Notes: generated by a model not told the origin, from the letters alone. DNA of 64,000 nucleotides from Bacteroidales bacterium (GCA_024401335.1 JAKSLH010000003.1:124001-188000), one strand, 5' to 3'; shown: positions 1 through 10,783, numbered from the stretch's first letter. Numbers and translations are program-made.

Positions 1-298
1 TGTATGGACTGAATCTAGTCTAAAGCTTAAATCCATACACTAATCGCACAAACAGGTCTTTTTCTATCCTTCATTATCCTTGATAGAGAAATTATAATTA
101 TTGAATTATGAATAGGTATATTATGTTAATGTCATTATTGAAGGGAAAAGCCAATTTTTTACTACAGGTTACCGTCACCAGGGATAGATGAAATCTCTTT
201 GTATATACATATGTAGTTCGCTCGAGCCTTGATAGCTATTTCTAAACCAATTAACTTGATTATAGTATTCATTCATTTACAGAAATTGACATAAAAAA
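1..298. other. Intergenic stretch, no gene recognised
   Basis: I see no convincing coding frame on either strand. The left edge has a short inverted repeat (TGTATGGA near position 1 pairing with TCCATACA near 32-39) that could be the end of a transcription unit lying outside the window. The rest is AT-rich and unremarkable. Confidence 0.4.
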
Positions 299-326
299 AA
301 ATGACGCCCTATACAAGGCGTCATTT
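299..326 (-). terminator. Terminator downstream of lgt
   Basis: The arms atgacgcc and ggcgtcat form a perfect hairpin with an 8-base loop. On the minus strand it is followed by a run of T (seen as the A run at about 291-300). It lies just past the lgt stop codon, so it is a rho-independent terminator for that gene. Confidence 0.85.
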
Positions 327-345
327 ATAATGAATTATCGTCTAA

Positions 346-1152
346 TTATTTATTTCGTATAAGCGAATTGTATATGCACCATATACCAACTAGAACAAAT
401 GGAATACTGAGAAGCTGTCCCATATTTAAAACCATATCTGCTTCAAAAGCTTCCTGGTCTGCTTTTATAGTTTCAATAAGCATACGGAATCCAAAAACCA
501 ATACTAGGAACAAGCCAAATAAGGCTCCTTCTTTTTCTATATAGTTCTTCTTCCAATATAAGAACGATAGCAGACAGAACACACCAAGATACCAAACAGC
601 TTCATATATCTGACTAGGATGCCTTGGAATCAGTGCATCATCAGGATGGAGTCGAAGGAATCGGAATGCCCATGGCAATTCCGGATCACATGGTGAACCA
701 CATATTTCAGAATTCATAAGGTTACCCGTACGAATAAAGAAACCTGAAAGAGCAACGACAACAACTATATGGTCAAGTACCCATAGATATGTCTTTTTAC
801 TGACTTTCTTATGATAGATATAAAGCGCTATCAGAATACCTATGGCTCCTCCATGGCTCGCTAGGCCACCTTCCCATATCTTAAATATCTCGATAGGATG
901 CTGTGAGTAATAATCCCAACCATAGAAGAAGACATGCCCCAGACGCGCGCCTAAAACAGTTCCCACAATGGTATAGATAAATATCTTATCTACCCATTCC
1001 TCAGGATGTCCTTCCTTGGTAAGCATTTTATTCATAATCAAGTAACCAAACCAGAACGCTAAAGCAAAAAGTATGCTATAGTAACGTATCTGGAGTGGCC
1101 CGAGATTAAACATCACGGGATCAATGTCCCAGTCGATATATCCTAATATCAT
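346..1152 (-). CDS. lgt: Prolipoprotein diacylglyceryl transferase
   Basis: Inner-membrane enzyme that transfers a diacylglyceryl group from phosphatidylglycerol to the lipobox cysteine of prolipoproteins, the first step of lipoprotein maturation. The 268-residue length and multiple hydrophobic segments fit Lgt. Family landmarks are visible: an HGGAIG stretch near residue 100, RTGNLMNSE near residue 141 (the Lgt signature region with the conserved Arg, Gly and Asn) and RHPSQIYEA near residue 176. It is transcribed in the same direction as secA, whose stop lies only 13 bases before the lgt start, so the two may be cotranscribed. Several lipoproteins in this window (the BtuG-like protein, GH43, META) would be its substrates. 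Confidence 0.97.
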   Translation of the reverse strand: MILGYIDWDIDPVMFNLGPLQIRYYSILFALAFWFGYLIMNKMLTKEGHPEEWVDKIFIYTIVGTVLGARLGHVFFYGWDYYSQHPIEIFKIWEGGLASHGGAIGILIALYIYHKKVSKKTYLWVLDHIVVVVALSGFFIRTGNLMNSEICGSPCDPELPWAFRFLRLHPDDALIPRHPSQIYEAVWYLGVFCLLSFLYWKKNYIEKEGALFGLFLVLVFGFRMLIETIKADQEAFEADMVLNMGQLLSIPFVLVGIWCIYNSLIRNK

Positions 1153-1165
1153 GATGCACTAGTTT

Positions 1166-4100
1166 TTATTCTGCTAATCCTTTGCCGCAACACTGCTTAT
1201 ACTTCTTGCCAGATCCACAAGGACAAGGATCGTTACGTCCTACACGCTTTTCAGCACGGATAGGCTCTGTTACACGATTCTGCTGACCTGCATTCTGCAT
1301 TGCCTGACGTTGAGCCTCCTGCATCTGCTCATGCATAGCCTGCAATTTTGCCATTTCTGCCTGACGACGAGCAGCTTCCATCTGAAGTCTCTGACGAGCC
1401 TGTTCCTGGGCAGCAGCAGCCTCTTCTGGGTTGCGAACTGCAATAGAAAGACGGGTAAGCGACGATACTACATCTGTATTGATGCTCTCTATCATGCTCT
1501 TGAACAAGTTGAATGACTCAAACTTATAGATCAAGAGAGGATCCTTCTGCTCATACGAAGCATTCTGTACAGATGTTCTAAGTTCATCAAGCTGTCGCAA
1601 ATGCTCTCTCCAAGCATCATCAATTGTAACTAGCATGATAACCTTTTCAAATGAACTGATAAGCTCCTTTCCTTCTGTCTGATATGCCTTCTCCAAATTG
1701 GTTGGTATTTGGAATACACGCTTGCCATCTGTAATAGGAACAACAATGTTCTTATATTTGCCAGCCTGCTGTTCATACACCTGCTTTACTACAGGGAATG
1801 CTTGCTCTGCAATCTTCTGACATCTCATAGAGAAGGCTTCCCATGCCTTTAAATAAAGCATATCAGCCAACTGGTTGTTGTTCTTCTTATAGAATTCCTC
1901 TTCAGTAAATGGCAATTCAATAGCAAAGACCTTAAGAACATCCAAACGGAATGACTCGAAATCATTAGCGTTCTTTCCATCTGCAACCAGACCATCTGCA
2001 GTATCCTGCATCATATTCATAATATCGAGTTCAAGACGCTCTCCAAACAATGCATGACGACGCTTTGTATAGATAACCTCACGCTGCGAATTCATGACAT
2101 CATCATATTCAAGAAGTCGCTTACGTATGCCAAAGTTGTTTTCCTCAACCTTACGCTGCGCTCTTTCTATCGCCTTAGTCATCATGCCATGCTGTATAGG
2201 TTCTCCCTCTTCAAATCCAGCACGGTCCATGATCTTCACCATACGTTCAGATCCAAACAGACGCATAAGGTTATCTTCAAGAGAAACGAAGAACTGTGAT
2301 GAACCTGGGTCACCCTGACGACCAGCACGACCTCTCAACTGACGGTCAACACGACGGCTTTCATGGCGCTCTGTACCAATAATAGCAAGACCACCTGCCT
2401 GCTTAACTTCGTCAGTAAGCTTAATATCGGTACCACGACCTGCCATGTTTGTTGCTATGGTTACTGCACCCTTCTGACCTGCAAGAGCTACAATTTCTGC
2501 CTCTCGCTGATGAAGCTTAGCATTAAGTACATTATGCTTTATACCACGCATCTTAAGCATACGGCTGAGAAGTTCGCTGACATCAACAGATGTTGTACCG
2601 ACCAAAACAGGACGACCAGCATCAACCATCTTCACAATCTCCTCAATAACAGCGTTATACTTCTCCTTGGTTGTCTTATAGATCAAGTCATCATTATCAT
2701 GACGTGCTATAGGACGGTTTGTAGGAATGATAACTACATCAAGCTTATAAATGTTCCAGAATTCACCTGCCTCTGTTTCAGCTGTACCGGTCATACCAGA
2801 CAACTTGTGATACATACGGAAATAATTCTGAAGCGTAATTGTCGCATATGTCTGAGTAGGAGCCTCAATCTTTACATTCTCCTTAGCTTCAAGAGCCTGG
2901 TGCAAACCATCAGAATAACGACGGCCATCCATGATACGACCAGTCTGCTCATCAACAATAAGCACCTTGTTGTCCATCACCACATACTCCTGATCTTTCT
3001 CGAAAAGTGTATATGCCTTAAGGAGCTGCTGAATTGTATGAACTCGCTCACTCTTGATTGCGTAGTTCTGCATGAGTTCATTCTTGGCGTTGATCTTCTC
3101 TTCGTCAGAAAGCTCACCCTTCTCTATATTAGCAATCTCTGTTCCAACATCTGGCAAAACAAAGAACTGTGGATCCTCAGATACTGAAGTAAGACTATCA
3201 ATACCCTTGTCGGTCAACTCTACCGAATTATGCTTTTCATCAATAACAAAGAAAAGAGGCTCAGTAGCAATAGGCATATTCTTGTTATTCTCCTGCATAT
3301 AGTAGTTTTCCGTCTTGAGGAGAATTGCCTTTACACCCTGTTCTGAGAGATATTTGATAAGAGGTCTATTCTTTGGCAGACCCTTATAAGCTCTGAAAAG
3401 TGCCAATGCACCTTCTTCCTGCTCTTTAGGATCAGAACTCTTCATCTTCACCTTTGCATCAGCAAGGAACTTCGTAACAAGTGATCGCTGCTCTTCTACA
3501 AGCTTCTCTACACGAGGCTTAAGCACATCAAATTGCTGATCCTGACGCTTGGTAACAGGACCACTAATGATAAGTGGAGTACGGGCATCATCAATGAGCA
3601 CCGAGTCAACCTCGTCGACAATTGCATAATTGTGCTTTCTCTGTACAAGATCATCAGGCTGAGTTGCACCATTATCACGCAAATAGTCGAAACCGAATTC
3701 GTTGTTCGTACCGAATGTGATATCAGATGCATACGCCTTTCTACGTTCTGCCGAGTTTGGCTTATGCTTGTCAATACAATCTACCGACAAACCATGAAAC
3801 TGATAGATAGGTCCCATCCACTCAGAGTCACGTTTTGAAAGGTAATCATTAACAGTAACGACATGCACACCACGTCCAGAAAGCGCATTCAAGAATACTG
3901 GCAAAGTGGCTACGAGAGTCTTTCCTTCACCTGTTGCCATCTCAGCGATCTTACCTTGGTGTAGCACAACACCACCTATGAGCTGAACGTCATAGTGAAT
4001 CATCTCCCATTTTACCTGTGTTCCACTTGCATTCCAGCTATTCTTGTATATCGCTTTATCACCTTCAATTGTCACGAAATCCTTCTCAACAGCAAGCTGA

Positions 4101-4516
4101 CGGTCAAAATCCGTAGCAGTAACCTCTACTGTTTCATTCTGAGCGAAACGACGAGCTGTATCCTTCATGATAGCAAATGCTTCCGGAAGAATCGCACTCA
4201 ACTGCTCCTCAACCTTCTCGTCAATCTTTTTCTCTAGCTCATCTACTTTCTTGTAGTTCGCTTCTTTCTTGTTGACATCACAGCCGATCTCCTCAGCTTC
4301 AGCCTTCAAAGCGTTAATCTCATTCTGTTCTGCAGATATTGCATCACGAATCTGCTTCTTAAGAGCTTCTGTACGAGCACGCAACTCATCGTTTGACAAG
4401 GCCTCAATTGTAGGATAAACAGCCTTGATCTTGGCTATGATAGGAGCTATCTCCTTCATATCCTTTTCGTATTTGCTGCCAAAGATCTTGGTCAGCACAG
4501 TGTTTAAAAATGACAT
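1166..4516 (-). CDS. secA: Preprotein translocase ATPase SecA
   Basis: Motor ATPase that drives unfolded preproteins through SecYEG. From the start I chose ([13 protein letters not shown], 24 residues inside the longest open frame) it has about 1,116 residues, the long form usual in Bacteroidota. The upstream extension lacks family character. Visible are the Walker A loop MATGEGKT, the DEAD-type box [14 protein letters not shown], the second helicase half with NMAGRGTDI and the motif [12 protein letters not shown], a Gln/Ala-rich linker, and a C-terminal SEC-C zinc motif ([13 protein letters not shown]) used for SecB or ribosome contacts. No defect is seen. Confidence 0.98.
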   Translation of the reverse strand: MSFLNTVLTKIFGSKYEKDMKEIAPIIAKIKAVYPTIEALSNDELRARTEALKKQIRDAISAEQNEINALKAEAEEIGCDVNKKEANYKKVDELEKKIDEKVEEQLSAILPEAFAIMKDTARRFAQNETVEVTATDFDRQLAVEKDFVTIEGDKAIYKNSWNASGTQVKWEMIHYDVQLIGGVVLHQGKIAEMATGEGKTLVATLPVFLNALSGRGVHVVTVNDYLSKRDSEWMGPIYQFHGLSVDCIDKHKPNSAERRKAYASDITFGTNNEFGFDYLRDNGATQPDDLVQRKHNYAIVDEVDSVLIDDARTPLIISGPVTKRQDQQFDVLKPRVEKLVEEQRSLVTKFLADAKVKMKSSDPKEQEEGALALFRAYKGLPKNRPLIKYLSEQGVKAILLKTENYYMQENNKNMPIATEPLFFVIDEKHNSVELTDKGIDSLTSVSEDPQFFVLPDVGTEIANIEKGELSDEEKINAKNELMQNYAIKSERVHTIQQLLKAYTLFEKDQEYVVMDNKVLIVDEQTGRIMDGRRYSDGLHQALEAKENVKIEAPTQTYATITLQNYFRMYHKLSGMTGTAETEAGEFWNIYKLDVVIIPTNRPIARHDNDDLIYKTTKEKYNAVIEEIVKMVDAGRPVLVGTTSVDVSELLSRMLKMRGIKHNVLNAKLHQREAEIVALAGQKGAVTIATNMAGRGTDIKLTDEVKQAGGLAIIGTERHESRRVDRQLRGRAGRQGDPGSSQFFVSLEDNLMRLFGSERMVKIMDRAGFEEGEPIQHGMMTKAIERAQRKVEENNFGIRKRLLEYDDVMNSQREVIYTKRRHALFGERLELDIMNMMQDTADGLVADGKNANDFESFRLDVLKVFAIELPFTEEEFYKKNNNQLADMLYLKAWEAFSMRCQKIAEQAFPVVKQVYEQQAGKYKNIVVPITDGKRVFQIPTNLEKAYQTEGKELISSFEKVIMLVTIDDAWREHLRQLDELRTSVQNASYEQKDPLLIYKFESFNLFKSMIESINTDVVSSLTRLSIAVRNPEEAAAAQEQARQRLQMEAARRQAEMAKLQAMHEQMQEAQRQAMQNAGQQNRVTEPIRAEKRVGRNDPCPCGSGKKYKQCCGKGLAE

Positions 4517-4630
4517 ATTATGTTGTTGTTTTTTTCTGATAAATAAAACGCCTGAATACTTTATGAGGAACAATACCCTCAAAAGCATATTTACTCATAT
4601 CACATATTATGAGTATCAATAAAATAGGGA

Positions 4631-5056
4631 TTAGGCAAGCGGACCAGCTCGTGGTGTAAGGCATGAAAGCAACGCATAAGAAACAGATTGTACACCAGAA
4701 CAATAACTCTGATGCTGTTTCTTAACTAACAAATGCGTATATGATATATCACTGACCGAAAGTGCATTAGTATTAGAATTGGTCAGTTTGTTGCTTGTCT
4801 TGGTATATGTATGGCGGAGCGATATTACACGCATTACAGTTGTCAACTGCGATGGTGTTAAAGTCTTCTGCTCGCTCTGCTGTTCTATGATAAACGATAA
4901 ACGCTTAAGATTATTCTGCTGAACATCGTCACATTCAGTTGACATAATAATATGCCTTACGATGTCAGAGAGATTTACCTCCGCCATCGCCGGCTCGATA
5001 TTGCACATCGTGAGAACAATCGAGACACTTATTAATCTAAAGCATATCTTGTCCAA
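4631..5056 (-). CDS. Small putative secreted protein upstream of secA
   Basis: A 141-residue frame not recognised as a known family. It begins with a plausible Sec signal peptide (about residues 1-25, cleavage near AMA-EV). The mature part is polar, rich in Ser, Thr, Asn and Gln, with no membrane helix and a few cysteines. It precedes secA on the same strand with a gap of about 115 bases. The signal peptide and the lack of a competing frame make it a plausible gene; the lack of any recognised domain keeps confidence moderate. Confidence 0.5.
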   Translation of the reverse strand: MDKICFRLISVSIVLTMCNIEPAMAEVNLSDIVRHIIMSTECDDVQQNNLKRLSFIIEQQSEQKTLTPSQLTTVMRVISLRHTYTKTSNKLTNSNTNALSVSDISYTHLLVKKQHQSYCSGVQSVSYALLSCLTPRAGPLA

Positions 5057-5144
5057 TGTCGTATATTTTGACGTACAAAATTAATACTATTTTACATATA
5101 TTTGATTGTATGTGGCGTGTTTTTTCGGTCGTACACAATAAAAA

Positions 5145-5181
5145 GGGAATCCCCCGCAGGAAAACACTACGGAGGACTCCC
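5145..5181 (-). terminator. Terminator of the B12 uptake operon
   Basis: The arms gggaatcccccg and cggaggactccc pair over 12 positions, two of them G-U wobbles. The hairpin sits 20 bases beyond the stop of the DUF4465 gene, with a T-rich tract following on the minus strand (the A-rich run at about 5137-5144). Confidence 0.75.
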
Positions 5182-5200
5182 ATCTACTAAATAAAAACCT

Positions 5201-6121
5201 CTATTTGCTTATTTGCTTGAATGTCTTTACAGACCCATCTGAAAGAATCTGCTTGACAATTGTTACGCCATTCTGAGGAGCCGATATTCTTTGACCCGCT
5301 ATAGTGTAGTATTCTGTATCAACTACAGAAGCCATGATGCCACTTATTGCTGTTGGATCTCCTGATGGTTCAACATACTCCTTGCGAACAGTTTCTGTAC
5401 CTGTTGCACCTAGATTATCAAAGCAAAAATAAGCAGGAGTATTCATGCCAGATTGAACATCATTATCTGTACTGCTAAGAGTGAACTTTATCTTACGCAC
5501 ATTACCAAGTGTAGAGAGATCGACATATTCCCAGCTATTAACGATATAACGGTCTTCTTCATCAGCATAACGCATATCGGCAAGATAGAAATCCTTAACA
5601 CCAGTGATTTCATCGTCGTCATCATAGCCAGTTGCAGTAAGCTTAAACCAGTCGCCAGCACCGAACTTCTTTGCAAATGAATCACCATTGCTCATTGAGT
5701 TCATAGCATATGCCGCATTTGTGACATAGATACCAGGAACAGTCTGCATAGCATTAGTGGTCAAAGTAACATATACAGGGCCCATATAGTCAGAAACATA
5801 AGCCAAGCCATAATTAGCCGAACCATCGACACCACTACCGACGCATGAGTTGAACTGATCATCGAGCGAACCAAAAGACATAGAAGTGTGATTAGCGATG
5901 CCATAACCCCACCAAGTTTGCCAATCACTATATGTATACATATCAAACCAGAAGTCACCACTCTGGAAACCATACTCATCATCGAAATCCTCTGTTAACT
6001 GAGGAATATGTGAGTCAGTAGCGATAGTGAAACCATCAACATTGTCAAGGGTAGCCACATTAAGCTGTGCCGCAGCACTTACTGCCACAAAGGCAGCCAA
6101 AAGAGAAGTAATTTTCTTCAT
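5201..6121 (-). CDS. DUF4465 domain secreted protein (B12 operon)
   Basis: About 306 residues when started at MKKITSLLAAF, which gives a clean signal peptide ending near AAAQ. The open frame extends 18 residues further upstream without family character. The body matches my recollection of the DUF4465 family: an FNSCVGSGVDGSANYGL stretch after the first third, aromatic-rich beta strands, and a C-terminal TISGI..YYTIAGQRI tail of the kind seen on exported Bacteroidales proteins. It is the last gene of a four-gene operon headed by a cobalamin riboswitch. By context it should be a cell-surface or periplasmic accessory of corrinoid capture; Bacteroidota are known to have extra surface B12-binding proteins (BtuG, BtuH), but I cannot tell from sequence whether this one binds B12. 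Confidence 0.8.
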   Translation of the reverse strand: MKKITSLLAAFVAVSAAAQLNVATLDNVDGFTIATDSHIPQLTEDFDDEYGFQSGDFWFDMYTYSDWQTWWGYGIANHTSMSFGSLDDQFNSCVGSGVDGSANYGLAYVSDYMGPVYVTLTTNAMQTVPGIYVTNAAYAMNSMSNGDSFAKKFGAGDWFKLTATGYDDDDEITGVKDFYLADMRYADEEDRYIVNSWEYVDLSTLGNVRKIKFTLSSTDNDVQSGMNTPAYFCFDNLGATGTETVRKEYVEPSGDPTAISGIMASVVDTEYYTIAGQRISAPQNGVTIVKQILSDGSVKTFKQISK

Positions 6122-6147
6122 GTAATAGTTTATTAGATTATTATTTA

Positions 6148-7263
6148 TTATTGAATATATTTCTTTCCATTGCATATCACAAGACCCTTATAAGACGAAT
6201 TAACTCGCTGGCCCATAATATTATATACAGGGTGCTCTACATCATCTGACACACGGTCTGCAATGGGAGTCGCACTACCCTTCTTAAAATATTCATCAAC
6301 ATCATCACCGCCAAGAAGATGAAGGTCACCTGCTCCTTGAATCTCAGTAGATGTTTCGCCTAAGGCACCAGCCTGCTGATTAAGAGCTGTATAGACCTTT
6401 ACGAAATGAATGCCATCGAGATGAACGTGCTTTCCACTGGCGTCAACAGCCCATTCAATATTGAATTTTGAACGGTTTTTCGGATCATCATTTGGATGAT
6501 TGTCGGCATAGCCATAACCATAACAATAGAGCACATAATAAGAGCCCTTACCACTTTCATCAACGGCATTAGGCGGCAGAATAGTTCCCGTAAAAGAGAG
6601 GTGACTGTCTGATACCCACTGTGGATAATAATCCTGCTTATGATAAGCGTTTTTATAGACATAGCCTTCTTCACCTATTCCCGACACCCAACGAATATAT
6701 GTATCATCTGTTATTGGAGACCCTTTAATTGGTGAAGCGACATGGTCAGACGGAGTTCTATAATACGTTAGTGTATAATCGTGTATTGTTGTTGAATTGT
6801 AATACTCTGAACCGGCCAACTCATACCATGTGTCATCTGGAATGTCATTACCATTGTCGTCACGACTTACCATAACAATACCCGGCTCTGCACTACCGCC
6901 TTCAACAGGGGCATCTGGATTAGGGTTGCCCGATGCATAATAGGCATTGCCAAGAATATTGAAGTCATAGTGCCCTTCCACATTGTTTATTTTATGGTCA
7001 AAACCGAATATTACATATCCGCCATAACCACCAAGCGTAATCATGACCTTGTTGTTATTGGCAATACACTCCTCTGCCTTTAGAGCCATAGACTCGGCAT
7101 CGTCCCCCTCCTCATATTCTGGCAACATATTGACAAACTGGCCCGGAGCTGGTAGATATTCATAGACACGGCTTATATATGGCGACTGAGCCAAAGAGCC
7201 GACAGCTATGGAAAAACAAGCGATTAAGGAATAATATCTAGTCATAATTATTATGTATTTCAT
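6148..7263 (-). CDS. Secreted cell-surface protein of the B12 operon
   Basis: A 371-residue protein with an N-terminal signal peptide (cleavage near SLAQ). An internal start at 7245 (MTRYYSLIACFS) gives an equally good signal peptide and only 8 bases of overlap with the upstream gene instead of 26. No catalytic motif was recognised. The sequence is rich in Tyr, Gly and Asp, with segments such as FDHKINNVEGHYDFNILGN and GIVMVSRDDNGNDIPDDTWYELAG, the latter resembling acidic calcium-binding loops of surface proteins. The C-terminus (YNIMGQRVNSSYKGLVICNGKKYI) is a short tail of the type common on exported Bacteroidales proteins. Gene overlap and riboswitch control imply a role in surface corrinoid acquisition. 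Confidence 0.8.
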   Translation of the reverse strand: MKYIIIMTRYYSLIACFSIAVGSLAQSPYISRVYEYLPAPGQFVNMLPEYEEGDDAESMALKAEECIANNNKVMITLGGYGGYVIFGFDHKINNVEGHYDFNILGNAYYASGNPNPDAPVEGGSAEPGIVMVSRDDNGNDIPDDTWYELAGSEYYNSTTIHDYTLTYYRTPSDHVASPIKGSPITDDTYIRWVSGIGEEGYVYKNAYHKQDYYPQWVSDSHLSFTGTILPPNAVDESGKGSYYVLYCYGYGYADNHPNDDPKNRSKFNIEWAVDASGKHVHLDGIHFVKVYTALNQQAGALGETSTEIQGAGDLHLLGGDDVDEYFKKGSATPIADRVSDDVEHPVYNIMGQRVNSSYKGLVICNGKKYIQ

Positions 7264-8398
7264 ATGTAAAGGCTATATGTGCTGGTATATCACCTGTAAC
7301 AACCGACCATTTCTGCGCTCCATCGCGACCAAAGCAATATAGCTTACCTGGAGACACATAGTTTTTGGCATCAGTTATAAAGACATCACCATTTTGCGGG
7401 TTGACACTAACTGCATACGGCACCTTTATCAAGGCATCTGTTCCATCTGTAATGAATTTTTCATTCACGACAGTATGACTATCTACATCTACTATTGTAT
7501 ATGAAACAGTGCTCTCGTATGTGACATAACTAAACTCTGAGCCAATGACATAAAGCGAATCACCACACATACATAAATCACTTACCGCTACAGGAACTGT
7601 ATCAGTAACCAATTCGGTTGCAAGGTCAAGGCAGAAAAGACGTGATGGTATGTCATAATAGTCTCCGCGACTACTCACCCAAAGATTGCCTTTTTTGTCT
7701 GCACGCAATCTATGCAGATTAGGCGCCACTTCTATTCGTTTAAGTTCTGTAAAAGAATCCATATCAATCACAGACACAGTAGTTTCATAATTCGGCGCCA
7801 TATAACCGCCGGAATTAGCCACATACATTCTATTGCCAACAATTTCAATCTCTTCTGGCTGAAAACCAACATTACACGTCGCAACAATCTGTAGCGATGC
7901 TGTATCAAACTTAGCTACATATCCTATCTGCTCATACGATGGATCCATCTTTACTGGCCCCGCATAGCTAGAGACGTAACCATACTGACCGGAAAACTTG
8001 ACATAGCGACAATTTGGCACATTGACTGTTCCTATATGACGTGTTGAATGTACATCCATCACCTCAATGAAATTAGAGCAGTTTATTACCCCATACATGC
8101 GAGATCCGTATATCTGAAGGTCATTGCCAACATCACCAAGCTCTTGAACCATCGACGGATTAGCACTTGCATATATATTGCGTGTATATACACCCGTCAC
8201 GTAGTCATAATGGTCCAACGTAGCCTTATTGCTACCCATATTCCCTTCATTCAGAAGATAAAAGCCTGTTATATCACGTTGATAAACCAATGCAGTATCT
8301 CCAACCACCTGTTCTTCTGGTGTGAGCACATACTTCTCCTCTCTACATCCAACCAATGCGCACAATATCAAAGTGATAATATATATCCTGTATCTCAT
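7238..8398 (-). CDS. BtuG-like beta-propeller lipoprotein (YncE-like)
   Basis: A 386-residue lipoprotein: a short hydrophobic leader ends in the lipobox LVGC near residue 18. The remainder is a repeating beta-strand pattern typical of seven-bladed YncE-type propellers, with recurring units such as VSVIDMDSFTELKRIEV, NRMYVANSG and GNLWVSSRGD. BtuG of Bacteroides is a surface beta-propeller lipoprotein that binds B12 very tightly and sits over BtuB. The fold, the lipobox, direct translational coupling to the receptor gene (4-base overlap) and the riboswitch upstream all fit that role. The assignment is by architecture and context, not residue-level matching of the B12 site. Confidence 0.8.
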   Translation of the reverse strand: MRYRIYIITLILCALVGCREEKYVLTPEEQVVGDTALVYQRDITGFYLLNEGNMGSNKATLDHYDYVTGVYTRNIYASANPSMVQELGDVGNDLQIYGSRMYGVINCSNFIEVMDVHSTRHIGTVNVPNCRYVKFSGQYGYVSSYAGPVKMDPSYEQIGYVAKFDTASLQIVATCNVGFQPEEIEIVGNRMYVANSGGYMAPNYETTVSVIDMDSFTELKRIEVAPNLHRLRADKKGNLWVSSRGDYYDIPSRLFCLDLATELVTDTVPVAVSDLCMCGDSLYVIGSEFSYVTYESTVSYTIVDVDSHTVVNEKFITDGTDALIKVPYAVSVNPQNGDVFITDAKNYVSPGKLYCFGRDGAQKWSVVTGDIPAHIAFTYEIHNNYD

Positions 8399-10455
8399 AT
8401 CTGTATCCTGATAATACCCTTATAATTGCGACCTGGCATTGGGTAGTTCAATACCACATCGTATTGTTGATCAAAAACATTATTCACCTCACCAGACAGA
8501 TTAATTGTCAACTTGTCTGACAATTTGAACTCACGACCAATATTCATATCATGCGTGTACCACGCTGGCTCATAGTTTTCTGGAATATTGGCTGACACAT
8601 GATAACGCTCGCCAACATATATAAAGCTATAATTCATATGCCACCCCTTGCACGATATAGCGGCAATCGCAGAACCGCTATGCTTGGGAATATAGCTTAT
8701 CTGACCACGATAGGTGCCATGAGGACCTCTATCTGACGGATCTGTCATATCTAGAGCCTCCTGCAAGGTGTAGCTGACCGATAATTGATAGTTGACAAAT
8801 GACGATTCGTTGTTCTCAAATGAAATCTTGACATCCATACCATTGACATCAACCTTGCCTATATTCATCATCATCCACCTGTATTGCGAATTTCCTTTTG
8901 GTACAGCCACAATCTTATCTGTCACCTCATTATGGTATATGTCTGCCGACAACTGACAAGTAACATTAGAAATCTGAGTGGCGAAGCCGATACCTAGATC
9001 TAATTGCGACGCATACTCTGGTCGTAAAGATACATTACCCATATCAGTATAATAGAGATCATTGAAGGTCGGCATACGGAACATACGCTTAAAAAATGCA
9101 TGTATGTTAATCTGCGACTCGCTACAAGGCATTTGATAGTTAAGGAAAGCTGATGGCGTAAGGCGCTTTCGCCATTGATTGAAGTTGCCTGCTTGACTGG
9201 TATAACGCGTGCTTCTATCGTTTATGAGATTCTCAAGAGCACTGATTTGCAAGCTGACTGGTCCTGTCTTGAGGGATGCCGCCATCGCAATAAGCACCAT
9301 ATTACGCTTAGGAAATGCGAAATTGGCCATGTCTGATGTCATCCAGTTGCGCTCATAGTCTGCGCTGACGTTGAAATCTAATATCGGAGTGACATGCCAC
9401 ACATTCGCTACTGAAAAATAAAATGCCTGCTGCGTAAAGGTGTTGTCAACATATAGCAATGTAGTGTCTGGATTAAAATATCTCATATAGTCATATGAAT
9501 ACTTTGCCGACACGAGCAAATCAGACAGCGAACAGAGTGTCTTGCGCATATTACCTTGAACAAATACATTCTTGTCCCATTGACTTTGACTTGATGTCCA
9601 CACATTGCGTATTATAGCACGTGGCAACCCTCGCTCTGAATCATAGAAATAAGCCTTTAAATGCCACTTTCCATCCATCATGGTACCATACACTCCTCCT
9701 TCTATTCGAAGACTGCGTATGTCACCATTCTGACGCGTCCCTGTGGTATCCCATGCGGTGATCTTATTACCATTCAAATCCTCAAGCATTTTGTGATAGC
9801 GGAAGGTATATTTGCCTGTAGCATGTGTCATTTCGGCATTCGCTACAAGTGCTATTTTGTCTGTAATCTTTTGCTCATAAAGAACACTACCGTTTACGAG
9901 TCCGAACGAGCCGCATTTTGTTGTTGCTGATATATTGAACCGATCGTTTTCTTTAAACGAAGGATGGCGCGTGGTAAGATATACACTACTAGACGTCCCG
10001 TAGTCCTTTGCCGGCTGAAGAAGTTCCGACTTCTGACCATTAAAGAGGGTCACTTCCTCCATATTTTCGATAGAGAATTTACCCAAATCAACAATGCCAT
10101 TCTGCGCATTGCCTATCTGAAGACCATCATAAAACACACCTAGATGATGAGAACCCATAGAGCGCACATCGATTGTCTTAAGTCCTCCTACTCCACCATA
10201 ATCCTTAATCTGGACACCAGCAAAATATCGCACAGCATCGGCCACAGAATAAGAACTGAGATGCTTCAGTCGCTCCCCCGAAAGTCGCTGAGGAGCTATT
10301 ATCTCACGACGACGTAGCGCAACAACCTCTACCTCACTTATATCTCTGCTGATAAGCGAATCTTGTTCAGCATGCGACATAGCAAATGCAGATGGCGTAA
10401 TGGCACATACAATCATGCCAAGCACCAATATGACCCTTATTGTTCTCTTAATCAT
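8395..10455 (-). CDS. btuB: TonB-dependent corrinoid receptor, BtuB-like
   Basis: An outer-membrane receptor of 686 residues that imports cobalamin using TonB energy. It has a signal peptide (about residues 1-25), an N-terminal TonB-box-like stretch (ISEVEVVALR), a plug domain (SVADAVRYFAGVQIKDYGG followed by IDVRSMGSHHLGVFYDGLQIG and VTLFNGQ) and a barrel ending in an aromatic beta strand (RNYKGIIRIQI). A cobalamin riboswitch lies in its 5' leader and it overlaps the BtuG-like gene by 4 bases, so B12 is the likely substrate. The subfamily is inferred from context; plug and barrel are certain. Confidence 0.88.
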   Translation of the reverse strand: MIKRTIRVILVLGMIVCAITPSAFAMSHAEQDSLISRDISEVEVVALRRREIIAPQRLSGERLKHLSSYSVADAVRYFAGVQIKDYGGVGGLKTIDVRSMGSHHLGVFYDGLQIGNAQNGIVDLGKFSIENMEEVTLFNGQKSELLQPAKDYGTSSSVYLTTRHPSFKENDRFNISATTKCGSFGLVNGSVLYEQKITDKIALVANAEMTHATGKYTFRYHKMLEDLNGNKITAWDTTGTRQNGDIRSLRIEGGVYGTMMDGKWHLKAYFYDSERGLPRAIIRNVWTSSQSQWDKNVFVQGNMRKTLCSLSDLLVSAKYSYDYMRYFNPDTTLLYVDNTFTQQAFYFSVANVWHVTPILDFNVSADYERNWMTSDMANFAFPKRNMVLIAMAASLKTGPVSLQISALENLINDRSTRYTSQAGNFNQWRKRLTPSAFLNYQMPCSESQINIHAFFKRMFRMPTFNDLYYTDMGNVSLRPEYASQLDLGIGFATQISNVTCQLSADIYHNEVTDKIVAVPKGNSQYRWMMMNIGKVDVNGMDVKISFENNESSFVNYQLSVSYTLQEALDMTDPSDRGPHGTYRGQISYIPKHSGSAIAAISCKGWHMNYSFIYVGERYHVSANIPENYEPAWYTHDMNIGREFKLSDKLTINLSGEVNNVFDQQYDVVLNYPMPGRNYKGIIRIQI

Positions 10456-10520
10456 TATTCGTTCCTTTACTCCAATCCACGAGAGCTTACCTCACCTAAA
10501 GTGAAGGAGAAACATTGTTA

Positions 10521-10717
10521 AGGCAGGTCTTCTGACTCGTCATACCTGTTCGTCTTCCCATAACATGCCTTAATAAGGAGGCATTTTACAGTGACTTTTT
10601 GTGAACAGACATCGGTCCTTAACCGAAATAGACTCACAGCAGCGGGACTGTCCGGGACTCGCACCCGATTCCCTTTTAATCTGATTATTCAGGACTACTC
10701 CTGATGCATCAGAACCA
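10521..10717 (-). promoter_or_regulatory. Cobalamin (B12) riboswitch
   Basis: Read on the minus strand, the leader starts with GGTTCTGATGCATCAGGA, carries the conserved core GGGAATCGGGTGCGAGTCCC, then ACAGTCCCGCTGCTGTGA, and ends with the B12-box sequence AGTCAGAAGACCTGCC. This is the order seen in adenosylcobalamin riboswitches. It ends about 65 bases before the btuB-like start codon and would shut the uptake operon down when B12 is plentiful. It accounts for most of the long untranslated stretch between the receptor gene and the permease gene. Confidence 0.93.
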
Positions 10718-10783
10718 AAACATGTTACAAAATTAAGAATATAGATCGAAGAAATACTCTTTATAGCATGTCAAAAAAACTAA

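Noticed and set aside
2363-3187. A 274-codon open frame on the plus strand within secA
   Set aside because: It is antisense to a clear secA and its translation is rich in Cys, His, Ile and Thr with no domain; typical shadow frame.
4425-4622. Plus-strand frame over the secA start region
   Set aside because: It overlaps the secA N-terminus in antisense and looks like a shadow of AT-rich DNA.
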